DNA of 64,000 nt. Origin: Perca fluviatilis (taxonomy: Eukaryota; Chordata; Actinopteri; Perciformes; Percidae). Positions 1-11,074 of this stretch are shown here, piece after piece; the stretch's first letter is position 1, and every line of letters starts with the position of its first letter. Below the pieces are notes generated by a model. That model saw only the letters and a list, made by a program, of their open reading frames with translations. It did no database searches and was not told where the DNA came from. The DNA lies in the NCBI RefSeq assembly GCF_010015445.1, contig NC_053126.1, positions 18,515,669-18,579,668 on the forward strand, read 5' to 3'. Made by a program: the position numbers and the translations under genes.

Positions 1-263
1 TTCCTCATACTGCTTTTTACATCGTCGCAAATTTACGCTTAACTTTTTCAACATCTTGCATGCCGATAATTTCCGCCGCGTGTCTAGCACTCATGTGGTC
101 AAACTTTCAGTTTTGGTGCTGGTAACGTTAGGCTCAGGCCGGGCACCAGGATGAAGTGAGACAGACCTTGACATGTTCTTCCCGTCTGTCTATCGATTTC
201 AGTACCTGGGACAGCGCCGCACCTAGGCCTACACACGCAACAAACTGCGCTTCGTCTGAAAAT
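1..263. other. Unassigned non-coding sequence
   Basis: Mixed-composition DNA upstream of the hAT insertion. It has no convincing open frame and no splice-flanked coding block. I see nothing here that I can name. Confidence 0.4.
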
Positions 264-785
264 AACTAATTTAGTGCTGTCAATCAATAAAAAACTTATA
301 TCAAATTAATCACCATCATGGGCTGTGATATATAACAATTATTTGCAAATTTAAAATACTAGGATTTACTTGTAAACGTGCAGTGTTGAAATAAATAAAT
401 GCATGACAAACTGGTTTAAAGAAAGTGTTGAATAACAATGTTAATTTGTTGAGGCATCCATATGAACTGCCGACATATTTAGCAGTAACCAACAGCTGCT
501 ACAAAGTAATGTATGCTACAAAGTCACAAATAGCTTACCTGTCATTTTTTTGCATAGTAACATCAACTCAACTGAATGCAACAATAAGTAGGCATATTTT
601 AGAAATAGAATTCCATAATGTATGTGAAGAGGCAGAGGGAACAGACTCTACATTCTTGGTTAAACCGGTTGCTCAGGCAGACTAGCTTGTTCAGATTTTC
701 AGATGATAGAGCTCACCTCTTCTTCTGCAGAATGTTGCCTGCCAGATAGAACACTGTTGGTGCAGGTGTAGCCAAGTACCTTTTT

Positions 786-963
786 TAAAGATTTTAAGAT
801 TATTTTTGGGGTTTTCTGCCTTTATTTGATAGTACAGCTGGGTGAGAAAGGGGAGAGGGAGGGGGAAGACATGCAGGAAATCATCACAGGTCGGATTCAA
901 ACCCTGGACATGAACCCCTCAGTATATGTGTGCCTGCTCTACCCACTGAGCCAACCCTGCCAC
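786..963 (-). mobile_element. tRNA-derived SINE, copy 1
   Basis: On the minus strand a Pol III A-box-like stretch (TGGCTCAGTGGGTAGAGCAG) is followed by a B-box-like GGTTTGAATCC. After these comes the CATGTCTTCCCCCT tract and a TCAAATAAAGGC tail. The copy is bounded by a 16-bp target duplication, AGCCAAGTACCTTTTT, at 770-785 and 964-979. It sits inside the hAT remnant and is therefore younger than it. Two relatives occur at 5536 and 28860. Confidence 0.8.
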
Positions 964-1115
964 AGCCAAGTACCTTTTTGCAATATGGGCCAGCTTACCA
1001 TATGCACCTGCTTGTGACGACCATGTCCAGTGGTCTCCAGTAAGTGCAATAAAAGTACTTTCTGCCTACTGCCTCACTTTTGTAGCTTTTTTAGTGTCGT
1101 ACAGTTCATGTATTC

Positions 1116-1313
1116 TCATGCTGTTGTTGTTTTGTTGACCAACTTGCCCCGGCTGCACTCTGCCAGTGTCGCTTGACGAGCACGGCTTGTTGACCCTGTC
1201 TCAGCACTAGCATCTTTGCTAACATCAGCAAAAATGTGTTTCGCCTGAAAATGGTACTTCAAACTTGCCGTGCTTTGGTGGAAGGACAGTTCATCACTGC
1301 AATAAATGCACAC
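1116..1313 (-). pseudogene. ZBED-like BED zinc-finger fragment of a hAT transposase
   Basis: The 65-codon frame starts with a CIYC pair (CxxC). About 17 residues later comes YHFQAKH (HxxxxH), giving the C2H2 spacing of a BED finger. The bases just upstream continue the frame as a GKTKVV stretch typical of the lead-in to these fingers, but a stop lies shortly before it. Full hAT transposases are about 600 residues, so only the DNA-binding finger survives. It is probably not expressed and is unrelated to srcin1. Confidence 0.65.
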
Positions 1314-1556
1314 AACTTTGGTTTTTCCAAAACTTCCATCTCAAAGCTTCTTATAAGGAAACTTGCCGTTCAGCAGTCATCGTTTACTCGCACTTGCCAT
1401 GCAACACGTATCACACGAAACGTAACATCTGCACTGCCATAACGGGAAGAGGTTGAGGTCAAACTTGATAAAATGCTTACTTTGTGTTAAAAAAATAAAG
1501 CATTATTTTTTTTTAGATGAATCTCATGCGTTAACGTTGACAGCCCTACACTAATT

Positions 1557-3105
1557 ATAATTAATGTTGATGCATACATTAATAATGTGGGATTGCGGTT
1601 CCTTATTTCATGGGCTATTCGAGATAATGCATTATATAATAATACAAATAATTAAAGAACGAAGCATTCCAATACTGATTTAGACGTTGATTACCATGGC
1701 AACGATCAAAGCTTTGGGTCAGCCCTATTCACAAGTCAGTTCCAAAGTCGATCTCACATTTACATCCCATCCTCAATCCACAATCCACTAATGGCCAAAA
1801 CTGATCTCAGAGTATGAACTCTCAAGTTAACTCCTGTAATGTGCAATCCTGGCATCAGCAAAACAAAACAACCACATTTCTCAATAATATAATGACAATG
1901 AGTATAACATAATTTCTATTCTCAGTGGCTAGCATTCTGACTCTACACAGGGCCACACACTACAAAAGTCATTGTGGTGGTATTTTCTTGTACAAACAGG
2001 CAGGCAGCAGAGGCTGATGGAAATAAGGCAGAAGGAGCCGCTGTTTTGCAGGTTTTTACCGAGCTTCTCTGCAGCCCACTTTGTGATATCCTCTGGGGAC
2101 TGGTGAAACAAGCAATTACTCTAACACCCCACTAGGGACTGCTGTGTGCCACTCATCTCCACACTTGTTCTGTGATCAAGAGGCTTGACAAAACCCTCCC
2201 AGACAGGCTGGAATGCTAGATACGGGATTTCATCTCTCATCTGTGTCACAGTTTTCACTTTACATCAAATACAGTAGTCTCTTTGTATTTTTGACACTGT
2301 TTCAACATGTTTATTTTGTGATCTATCTATCCTCTTAGATCAGGGTTTAGTGTTAACAAAAGACAATTATTTCAAAAACATGATTTTAACATAGGGGAGT
2401 TAATTTGGATTCTGTTAACTTCACAGCTCTCTACAACATTTGCTGCAAAGCAGCCTTAGGAAAATCCACCACCTACCTCCTGTCCTCTGATGCTCCATTT
2501 GTCTCATCTCTGATGCCAGTTGACAGAAAGCAGTTTGTACTGTGACACATGACTATCAGCATCATAACACAGATCTGTGCCATGCTGACTTGATAACTTG
2601 TAAACTCTGCGCCCTGCTTGTGCCACATCTGTCTCTGGCTGTCTCCTCACCATCATGCCTGTGCAACCTCACACTGTATGCTTGTTGGATAAATATGAGT
2701 GTCTGTGTGTTGGGCCAAAAACAGCTTTGTGGATCAGCTGACCTGTTGCCAGGGTGACCTATCTGCATAGTCGGCCACTGTCATACTCGTCTTAGCTAAC
2801 GTCGGGCTGTTTTGATTGATCCCAATTTATTTGCTCCTGTTTCTTGGAGGTATTTTTTGCCTCCTGCTCTTTTAATTTAAAAAAAATGTTAGCATTACAA
2901 TTAAACGAAGAGGAAAAATTGCTCATGTTCTCATTTTTTTTTAAAGAGAATCATCACTTCTGTGAGTGTCTCCCCCTTCAGGTAGCAGTCAAGAGAGACT
3001 AATCGTACTATGAACCCAGTTTATTTCCCAAGGGTAAGAAAACCCTGTACTGATGCTGAAGAAGCAGGGTTTTGCTTTTAGCAGTTCAGGCTTGTTCTAA
3101 GGCTA
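1557..3105. other. Non-coding intergenic or intronic sequence
   Basis: AT-rich unique-looking sequence. No coding block with plausible splice sites or recognisable repeat was seen. Short open frames on both strands (near 1929-2111 and 2542-2768) overlap one another and have no family resemblance. Confidence 0.4.
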
Positions 3106-5434
3106 TTAAAGGGGTGATAGAATGATTATATAGGGTATTTCACACTGTTCCTTATGGTCTCCTAATGGGGTATGTAACATTAGTTGGGCTGAAAATGGCC
3201 TGGTTGATATTTTATTGGCCCTTATGCATCCCTGTGTTTTGGCCCTATTTGTAACAAGAGCTTTTCTTCCAAATATGGTATGGTCATGAATATTTAGATG
3301 AGCTGCGCGCTGCTTGGTTGAGCCTTAGCCCCGTACACACACATAGAGACGCGCGCTGATTGGTTGAGCGAATCTCCAATACACATACATTAGAAACGCG
3401 ACAGAATCTCATATTCCAGACACTGCAATGTTTCCTTACCAAATTCACTTCTGAGACTTTTTTATGCGAGAAATCAACGATATAAAGCTCAAATATGGGC
3501 CGTTTTACGAAAATGGATGGCTAATTGCAAATTTGGTAAAACTGTGTGTCGGAGTTCAGCTGCTCTGTTAGGGCTCGCCCTGGCCTGCCTTCCTCCACAG
3601 ACCCCGGCTTGCTGTGGGCTCCGATTGAGCTCCGGAACGGCTGCTGCAGCCCACAGCACCTCATACCCGCGCAAAGTCACCGTTTGGGCTGGTGGACTAC
3701 TACCAAACGCCGCTGCCCTGACAAAGCGCCAGGGCCTGCATCTCCTCTCTTCCTGCTAGCTAAATGGCCAGTGTGTGAGAGCGCGGTCAGCGAGCTTGTT
3801 ACACCAGCAATCTCTTACCAAATGTTACACACATGTCACGCCACTTAGCTATACAACATATAACTATATGTTTTATAAAGCTAACAACGGTGTCCGATTT
3901 CAAGTTAATGAATATTTGTGAGCTGTACGGGTTTCGTTAGCTGCGACTGTCCCTGCAATCCTATGTGTACAGATTGCGGCGCCTAGGTTAGCTTCATTTT
4001 TGGTCGTAATTTGAGTATATTTACAGTTTGAATTTCGCACGCCAACTTATACAACATCTAACTATATGTTTTATAAAGCTAACGACTGTGTCCGGATTTC
4101 AAGTTAATGAATATTTGTGAGCTGTAAGGGTTTCGTTAGCTGCGACTGTCCCTGCAATCCTATGTGTACAGATTGCGGCTAGTTAGCTTCATTTTTGGTC
4201 GTAATTTGAGTATATTTACAGTTTGAATTTCGCCGGACGCCACTTATACAACATCTAACTATATGTTTTATAAAGCTAACAACGGTGTCCGATTTCAAGT
4301 TAATGAATATTTGTGAGCTGTAAGGGTTTCGTTAGCCGCGCCTGTCCCTTCAATCCTATGTGTACAGATTCGCGCTAGTTAGCTTCTTTTTGGTCGTAAT
4401 TGAGTATATTTACAGTTTGAATTTCTCGCCCACCATTATACAACATCTAACTATATTTTTATAAAGCTAACAACGGTGTCCGATTTCAAGTTAATGAATA
4501 TTTGTGAATTCCGAGGAATTCTAAGAGGAGGTTAGCTAGCTCTCATTGATAGAGCTCCATCCAGCCGCAGGCTCTATCAATGAGACTCATGGACAAGCGC
4601 GCGTTTATTTTCCCAATCGTTTGTTTAAATAACTCAACACATTATAATTACACACATTATAAGATTAACTAGAATCTGTGGTAAGAGAATGCTGGCGTAA
4701 AAGCTCGCTGACCGCGCTTTCACTCACATACACCGGGCATTTAGCTAGCTAGCAGGAAGAGGGGAGTTGCAGGCCCTGGAGCTCTGTCAGAGCAGCGGCG
4801 TTTGGTAGTAGTCCACCAGCCCAAACGGTGACTTTGCGCGGTATGAGGTGCTGTGGGCTGCAGATGCGGCCGGAGCTCAATCGGGCTCACAGCAAGCCGG
4901 TGTTACACCGGGTCTGTGGAGGAAGGCAGGCCAGGCGGCGAGGCAGCAACACAGGCAGCACCAGCCTCTGAAGTCCGACACAGTCGGACAAAATTTTGCA
5001 ATTAGAAATCAATTTTCGTAAAAACGGCCCATATTTGACCTCTAAGTAGTTGATTTCTCGCATAAAAATTCTCAGAAGTAAATTTAATGGTAAAATAGCA
5101 TATGAACAATGTATACATTTTCTGAGATCGCGCGACCTAGATTCAGAAGACTAACTGATCTCAGGTCAGTTGTGTAGCCTATGTAAATGGTGTGGACCGT
5201 TTTCTTAATACACCCATGGGCTGACAAAGGTTCCGGTTTTTGGGAGGTTGACGTCAACTTCCAGCTTTGTTGGGATTCGCCCGTTTTCAGCGGCAGTTTC
5301 AAAATATGAAATTTTCATAGTAAAAGGGTGTCAATGGGATTTTGAGCTTCTATGTATGTCCTATTTACCCACCGAACTGTCGTTATTCAACTATGACAGG
5401 GTAAAATCGGTTTTGCATTCTATCACCCCTTTAA
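3106..5434. mobile_element. Large TTAA-bounded foldback/MITE element
   Basis: The outer ends are a perfect 19-bp inverted repeat: TTAAAGGGGTGATAGAATG at 3106-3124 and its complement at 5416-5434. A second, much longer inverted duplication lies inside: about 3430-3835 is repeated in reverse complement at about 4690-5085, with small differences. Between these arms sits a tandem array of a roughly 195-bp unit. No transposase frame is visible, so the element is non-autonomous. TTAA at both ends suggests a piggyBac-type target, but the motif is palindromic and could be part of the TIR. Confidence 0.75.
3850..4507. repeat. Tandem repeat, about 195-bp unit, 3.4 copies
   Basis: An anchor of the form ACAACATNTAACTATAT recurs at 3853, 4051, 4248 and 4440, giving unit lengths of 198, 197 and 192 bp. 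Each unit also contains GGTGTCCG(G)ATTTCAAGTTAATG and a TGTCCCTKCAATCCTATG block. The last copy breaks off near 4507. The array fills the loop of the surrounding foldback element. Confidence 0.8.
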
Positions 5435-5535
5435 GGCCATTTATTGTCTCTTTCTTCACCAAGTATCATCCCAATTTGTGCTCTTCAGTTTAACCTTTGC
5501 CACTCTCCATTGGGTCCTTGTGTTTGGCCTTAATT

Positions 5536-5693
5536 CTTTGGGGCATTTTTAGGCATTTAGGACAGAGGAGAGAGAGGGAGAATGACATGCAGCAAAGGCC
5601 CACAGATTGGACTGAAACCCACGGACACTGCAGTAAGGACTGAGCCTTTTACATGGGGCACACGCTCAACCAGGTGAGCTAACAGGGCGCCTC
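5536..5693 (-). mobile_element. tRNA-derived SINE, copy 2
   Basis: The minus strand reads a tRNA-like head (GTTAGCTCACCTGGTTGAGC), a degenerate B box (GGGTTTCAGTCC), then the conserved CTTTGCTGCATGTCATTC block and an AATGCC-rich tail. Flanks GTGTTTGGCCTTAATT (5520-5535) and GTGTTTGACCTTATTT (5694-5709) are an imperfect target duplication. Same family as copies at 786 and 28860. Confidence 0.8.
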
Positions 5694-5838
5694 GTGTTTG
5701 ACCTTATTTGCAGGGCTTTAGCTCTGCATGCCTTGGTCTGCCACAAAAGCTGTACATTTTAAAAGTCAAACATCAAGGAGAGTGCTTAGATGTAATATCG
5801 TATAAAGTACAGTGATACTTGCAAATGTTATAAACCCA

Positions 5839-6601
5839 TTAAAGCTGCTGTAGGTAAGATTGTGAAGATCCAGGACTTTGCCAACAAATTTGAACATCGA
5901 CAACTTCTCAGTCCCTCCCCCCTTTCTGCTGCAGCGCAAACCGTCTCCTAAGCCCCTCCCACACAACGGAGTTTGACACAACTGCCGGCATGTCAGACAA
6001 CATTTTCAATAACTAAACACTAACACAATGTTTACTCACCAACTGTAAAACGATGCTAACTAGCAGGCTAGCGTTAGCCATTTCAGCATCATATAAGACC
6101 GACCACTGTGCAAACGTTACTATTATCCTCACCAACATAGCTTTTTGGACTTTTGACTACTAATAACCAAGTGAAAGATAAATCATTTATGGTAATTATG
6201 TTACCTGTCTAGAAGAAATGTGGCTACATCTGCATCGTTCTTCAGATCTTTAAAATCCCGGAGCTCACGCCACCTCTGAAAAGCCGCTCCAATATTCACC
6301 CGAGTTTTGGCAAACCTTTCTGCAACTCGTGTGCGGGGAGGGGAAAACGCTCTTATATGCGTGTGCGTGCATGAGCAGTGATTGACAGGCAGATAGACAC
6401 CCCCTGTGGCCCTGATTGGAGAAAATCAACCGGGAGCGGTGGAATTTTGCCAATCGCACTACAGGCTGTAGGTGGTGCCAGAGAAGCTGGATTTTTTTTT
6501 ATATTACATAATTCATGTAGTTCTACTGGAACATAGGGTCAGTTTCAGCAAATATGACTAGTGTGTGTTAGTTTTATAAGACTTACCTACTGCATCTTTA
6601 A
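5839..6601. mobile_element. TTAA-bounded MITE
   Basis: Terminal inverted repeats are TTAAAGCTGCTGTAGGTAAG at 5839-5858 and CTTACCTACTGCATCTTTAA at 6582-6601, matching at 18 of 20 positions. The interior is 763 bp overall with no protein of transposase type. It is a non-autonomous DNA element. The superfamily is not certain; TTAA ends suggest piggyBac-like mobilisation. Confidence 0.7.
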
Positions 6602-8514
6602 ATGATAATGTTGCTAAGTGAAATGCAACCAAATTGTGTGCCAGCCTTGCTTTTGTCACAGACGACGATGAACTCGAAACAATTTTTTCTCAGTTTCATT
6701 GCCCACAGTCGCTTCTATTTGGCTGGTGGAGCTGAATACGCCCTCTCCTTGACATTCTCCTTGTCTTTCGGCACCTCTCCATCGCTCCTGCCTACATCTG
6801 TTCTGGTAAATCATTTAATCAGCTGATGCAAGTGAAGAATGAATTTCAGTTTGTAATGTAATTCACCACTTTGATTGATAACCCATGGCCAGAGCCTACC
6901 TAATCTGACAACAGATGTGTTCCTGTGGGAGAGCGCTTGTTAGGTTAGCCCATTGGCTCTGTCTGGAATGAGAATGGCAGCGTGTTAATACTACAAGAGG
7001 CTTGGCAGCAGGTCTGCCGGGAGTGGAGGTAACTAACTACATGTCGGAGCCAGCTCAGTAATCCTGCCCCATAAAAGAAGTAACCTTAAAAGTGCTGCTC
7101 CATTAGCAGCTGAGATCCCCTTATTCAACCAGCAGCAATGACAAGATTTACTGCAAATTACACATCATTACACGATCATTAGGAAACCTTAGGCTCCCGA
7201 TCTAAGCAGCACAAATCGGGTTTTCGCTCTCACTCTTCTGATATGATATTAGAATAATATTAATCTTGTTTTGGTGCTTAAGTGTTTAATTAGACACAAG
7301 AACAACAAAAAAACATCAGATGCCATTTGCAATTACGTTGCATTTCTACTGCAGTGTTGTGTTTGTCTCGGTTAATTCAGTGTTAGATACAATAATAACT
7401 AGATTATAAATTGAGTAATGTCTTTAGTGTTGGCAGTCAGCGTCGAAATATTAAGATCATTGTTTGGTCGCACAGATCTGACAAGCTCACACCTTAGTTG
7501 TTATCGGAGGGGGAATTTTAACTGTATCACCATATCATAATGGTTGTTTTGTCTGTGCCATCCTAAACCTTCAGTGTGATTTATTGATTTTTTTCATTTA
7601 TTTTTACTTTTTAGCAGCTCTTGATACTCCGGTAATTAATTTAATCTATCCACCCTGTCCGATTGTCACAGCAATATAAGATAATTGTTTTCCCACTGGA
7701 AGAAAAACAGTTAATGCTTCCATCTTGTACACAAACCTTGCTTTGTTATTTTACACCTCTTCTCATTATGTACCTGCTGGTTTCGCCCAAGGGAGCATTT
7801 TAAGAAATGTTGGACCTTGAAACTTGGTTCTTGCAGTATCGTTAAAAAGCTATCCTAGCTCTCACTCTCCTACATACAGTTTGTAAGTTCTGACACTTCT
7901 GGTTTCGTATTGACAGTTTTGGCAAAATGTTTGCAGAATGCTGTTGTTTAATCAGCCTGATGCTGTCAGAGTATGTTGGCCTCTGGAGAAGAGAACCAGT
8001 AAGAGGCTCTGAGCCAGCCTAATGAACCTGCAGTCAGACGATAACAACAAATACTGTCTTACTGTACATAAATAGGCTTCTAAGAATTTGTTGCTTAAAC
8101 ATTCCTTTTTTTTTATTACTTTTTCTTTTATTTCATTGCATTTCAAAAGTTATTTATTTGACCTTAATTTATACAGGCTTAGCATACATGCTTTTTTACA
8201 GCAACGCCCTGTTAACAGTTAAATGAAATTACAGAGTATTATAAGAAGTAGGACGGACAGACACTATTATTTCAACAGAAATCGTACAGTAAACGATGTC
8301 CAGTGAAAGCACTCCCAAGCACGTAGAGAAGGATTTTTGAGAATTTTCTTGAAGTTACAGAGTTAACAGTGCATTATTCTATTAGTCTATTAGCAGTGGT
8401 ATTTGCGTAAAAGTAACCAGTTTTTATTGTGTGAACAATAACTGTGTGATTGGTCTTGATTTAGTGAGCCATATTACTAGTAAGAGGTTAATTTGCTTTT
8501 AAATATTTATTTAT
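6602..8514. other. Non-coding sequence with possible conserved block
   Basis: No gene or repeat boundary is visible. The stretch 6930-7200 has balanced composition with homeodomain-type TAAT cores and lacks simple repeats, which is how vertebrate conserved non-coding elements often look. That is inference only. Confidence 0.3.
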
Positions 8515-8672
8515 GGCACATACTAAGGAAAGCTCATTGTGGGACTGGCTCTAGTGGCTGTAATTCTGCACCAAGGATGAATTTCGGGAAAGAGACTTCA
8601 GATACAGTATTAGGGGACCACTAAGGTCTATATAAAAGCATCCAAAGAGCACCATGTCATGGGACCTTTAAA
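8515..8672 (-). mobile_element. Truncated inverted copy of the GGTCCCATGACATG MITE
   Basis: This stretch is the reverse complement of the first ~155 bp of the element at 8757. It ends in CATGTCATGGGACCTTTAAA at 8653-8672, next to an 84-bp spacer. The two copies therefore face each other. It lacks its distal end. Confidence 0.75.
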
Positions 8673-8756
8673 CACATAAAAGCTATATATAAAATACACT
8701 ATACATACAACATATAATACAACATTATTTACAGTTAATTCTGAATCCCCTGTGCA

Positions 8757-9273
8757 TTTAAAGGTCCCATGACATGGTGCTCTTTGGATGCTTTTATATA
8801 GACCTTAGTGGTCCCCTAATACTGTATCTGAAGTCTCTTTCGCGAAATTCAGCCTTTGTGCAGAATTACAGCCACTAGAGCTAGAGCTTTCCTTAGTATG
8901 TGCCATTTCTGTGTCTGTAGCTATTGAGGAGGAGAGAGGGGGGGGCAAGATGGAAGGTGGGGTGTGGCCTTGACCAACTGCCACTTTGCTCATTTGAAAG
9001 CCATGATGTCTCTCTCTCATGGGTGGGCCAAATTCTCTGGGTGGGCAAAGCAGAGAAAGGGGAGGTAACCTTGCTCCTTATGACCTCATAAGGAGCAAGA
9101 TTCCAGATCGGCCAATCTGAGCTTTCATTTTCTCAAAGGCAGAGCAGGATACCCAGGGCTCGGTTTACACCTATCGCCATTTCTAGCCACTGGGGGACCA
9201 TAGGCAGGCTGGGGGAACACATATTGTTAAAAAACCTCATAAAGTGAAATTTTCATGTCATGGGACCTTTAAA
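8757..9273 (+). mobile_element. TTAA-bounded MITE with GGTCCCATGACATG ends
   Basis: The left end TTTAAAGGTCCCATGACATG (8757-8776) and right end CATGTCATGGGACCTTTAAA (9254-9273) are perfect inverted repeats. The 517-bp interior has no transposase. I recall this as a very common repeat of percomorph fish genomes. Its right TTTAAA is shared with the next element. Confidence 0.8.
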
Positions 9274-9582
9274 GGTACCCTGTAGAGTTTATTTTAAACA
9301 GCTTCTGTTTACATTTAGTTTTACTCACCAAACTGCATTGTGTGTGTCTTCAAGGTCTAACATACTAACAAAGTCTTAATTTCCTCCCTCATAAAACGTC
9401 CTTATGACCTCCATGTCTACTTCCTACATTTTGTTCCTGATTTTGGTGCTTTACTCCCACTTTTACTGTGTGGAATGATGTGACACCATTGGCAGGCATG
9501 TGAATGCGTGCACAAGACAAACAAAACAGGGACCCACATATAAAATCATTGCTCTGTAGTGCTAATAGTGGTACCTTTTAAA
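9268..9582. mobile_element. Probable short MITE abutting the preceding one
   Basis: It begins TTTAAAGGTACC and ends GGTACCTTTTAAA, giving a short inverted repeat around a 315-bp AT-rich interior. Its left end is the right end of the element at 8757. Its right TTTTAAA begins another recognisable start, TTTAAAGCTGCATTGG. Shorter TIRs make this call weaker than its neighbour. Confidence 0.5.
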
Positions 9583-10313
9583 GCTGCATTGGTAGATGTT
9601 TTTCTACTAGCCTCTTGGGGGCAGAAGAATAACAAGCTGACAGAAACACAACCCTGACATTACCTAAAAGGTTAAAGCCTAATTTGTAATCAGGAACTGC
9701 CTATTTTCAAAATAAATATTAACATTCATTTGGATCATGTTAAAAAAAGGAATGCTAATTTTAAGACCGAACCATAACAGTAAAGTTGTAGGAACTAAAA
9801 CAACTAAAAATGACTAAGAGGCTCTGCAGAGCTGCAGAGTTGGGTGATAATTCTCAGTGGGTTCATTACTGCGAGTGACCCTTTCACATTACGTGTATTT
9901 ATTTGATTCATTGTTAACATAAAACCTATAGTGTAGCTGTAAGTATGCATTTTAATGACTTTTTACACCATTGTCTGCAATATGTATTTCAGGCTAGACA
10001 CACTGGGACACACTCCTAGTGTACACACACAAAGCAGAAACACAAAAATTGTGAAAAGATTTATAACTCCCTTACCGCTTTCTTCCTCCGGCGTTGCCCC
10101 CTTCTTCCTAATAACCCTGCTCATCTCATGAATATGCAGACACTCGGTGTATCAGCTCAGATAGAGAAGGCTTCTTAAATCTTCCATTTATGTCCTAAGA
10201 TTTTCTTTGCTGCTTAAGCTACTCCACCAAATTTCACCCCATCAGTCATATTTCAGTTAGTGGTTGATTTGCAGCATTTTATGCACCCCCATGCATCTGG
10301 ATGTCTGCATGAA

Positions 10314-10314
<1 letters not shown>
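9583..10314. other. Non-coding sequence beginning with a truncated repeat start
   Basis: The first bases read like the left end of a further TTAA-bounded element (TTTAAAGCTGCATTGGTAGA), but I find no matching right end. The rest is unique-looking AT-rich sequence with nothing I can name. Confidence 0.35.

Positions 10315-10385
<71 letters not shown>
10315..10385. repeat. (GT)n microsatellite
   Basis: An uninterrupted GT run of about 35 units, ending in GCATTCGTGCGCGCATGC, a short alternating purine-pyrimidine stretch. Open frames through it on both strands are artefacts. Confidence 0.95.
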
Positions 10386-10386
<1 letters not shown>

Positions 10387-10844
10387 ATTCGTGCGCGCAT
10401 GCTGGTCATATCATAGGGCCTATGGGATAGATAATTATCTATTAGACCTGAGTGATTTTGAATGGAGTCCTTGGCAACCATCACAGGGGTATCTCCATTA
10501 CCACTGATCTTCACTTGAGTCTTTTTCCGCTCGCTTTTTATTTTTTATCAACTGTGGCTCCTTTGTCTGTCTGTTGTGCAGTACAGTTGCTAGAATGCCT
10601 TTAACGTGTGCACCTTTCGTTTTAAGTGGCAGTGCTTTCCCATGTGGTTCACGTGTGTTCTGAGGGAGATATGTGGCGATGTGTGAGCAAGATAAAAGAG
10701 CAGCTGGCAGATTCTGATTGGATGGTTTTCATCCACCTGCCTCTGACAGCGTTGGCCTGTTTGCATGATAAGTAGTCATAGTCAACCCCTCAGGAAAGTC
10801 TGGCTTTTCTCTCTCTCTGTGGTCTATATGTGGAGGTTCCTAGG

Positions 10845-11074
10845 AGGGCTGGGCAATATGACAATAAATACAAATAATATAAAAATGTCTATCGTATGTA
10901 TTTTTCTACATGGTTTATATCACAATGTCAAAATAAAACAGTGGCCGAACTACGTTACGGCAATGTTAACATCATTTGGACAACGCTTTACATTCTGATC
11001 TTTGCACTTTATTTTCATTTTGCACAAAAGTTTATAATAAAATATTAAAAATAAATACCATATGGCCCAGCCCT
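10845..11074. mobile_element. Short hAT-like MITE
   Basis: Inverted ends are GGGCTGGGCAATATG (from about 10846) and CATATGGCCCAGCCCTAG (to about 11075). The 230-bp AT-rich interior has no coding potential. GGGCTGGGCRATATG ends are, from memory, typical of common fish hAT MITEs. The target duplication was not resolved. Confidence 0.6.

Larger units (their letters stand above)
272..1548 (-). mobile_element. hAT-type DNA transposon remnant with TIRs and TSD
   Basis: The ends are short inverted repeats: TAGTGCTGTCAA at 272-283 and TTGACAGCCCTA at 1537-1548. They are flanked by the 8-bp direct repeats AACTAATT (264-271) and CACTAATT (1549-1556), which differ at one base. An 8-bp target duplication is the hAT signature. 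The minus strand carries a BED zinc-finger fragment, as expected near the N terminus of hAT transposases. A SINE has inserted at 786-963. The catalytic and dimerisation regions are missing, so this is a deleted, non-autonomous copy. Superfamily assignment is strong; the family name is unknown. Confidence 0.75.
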
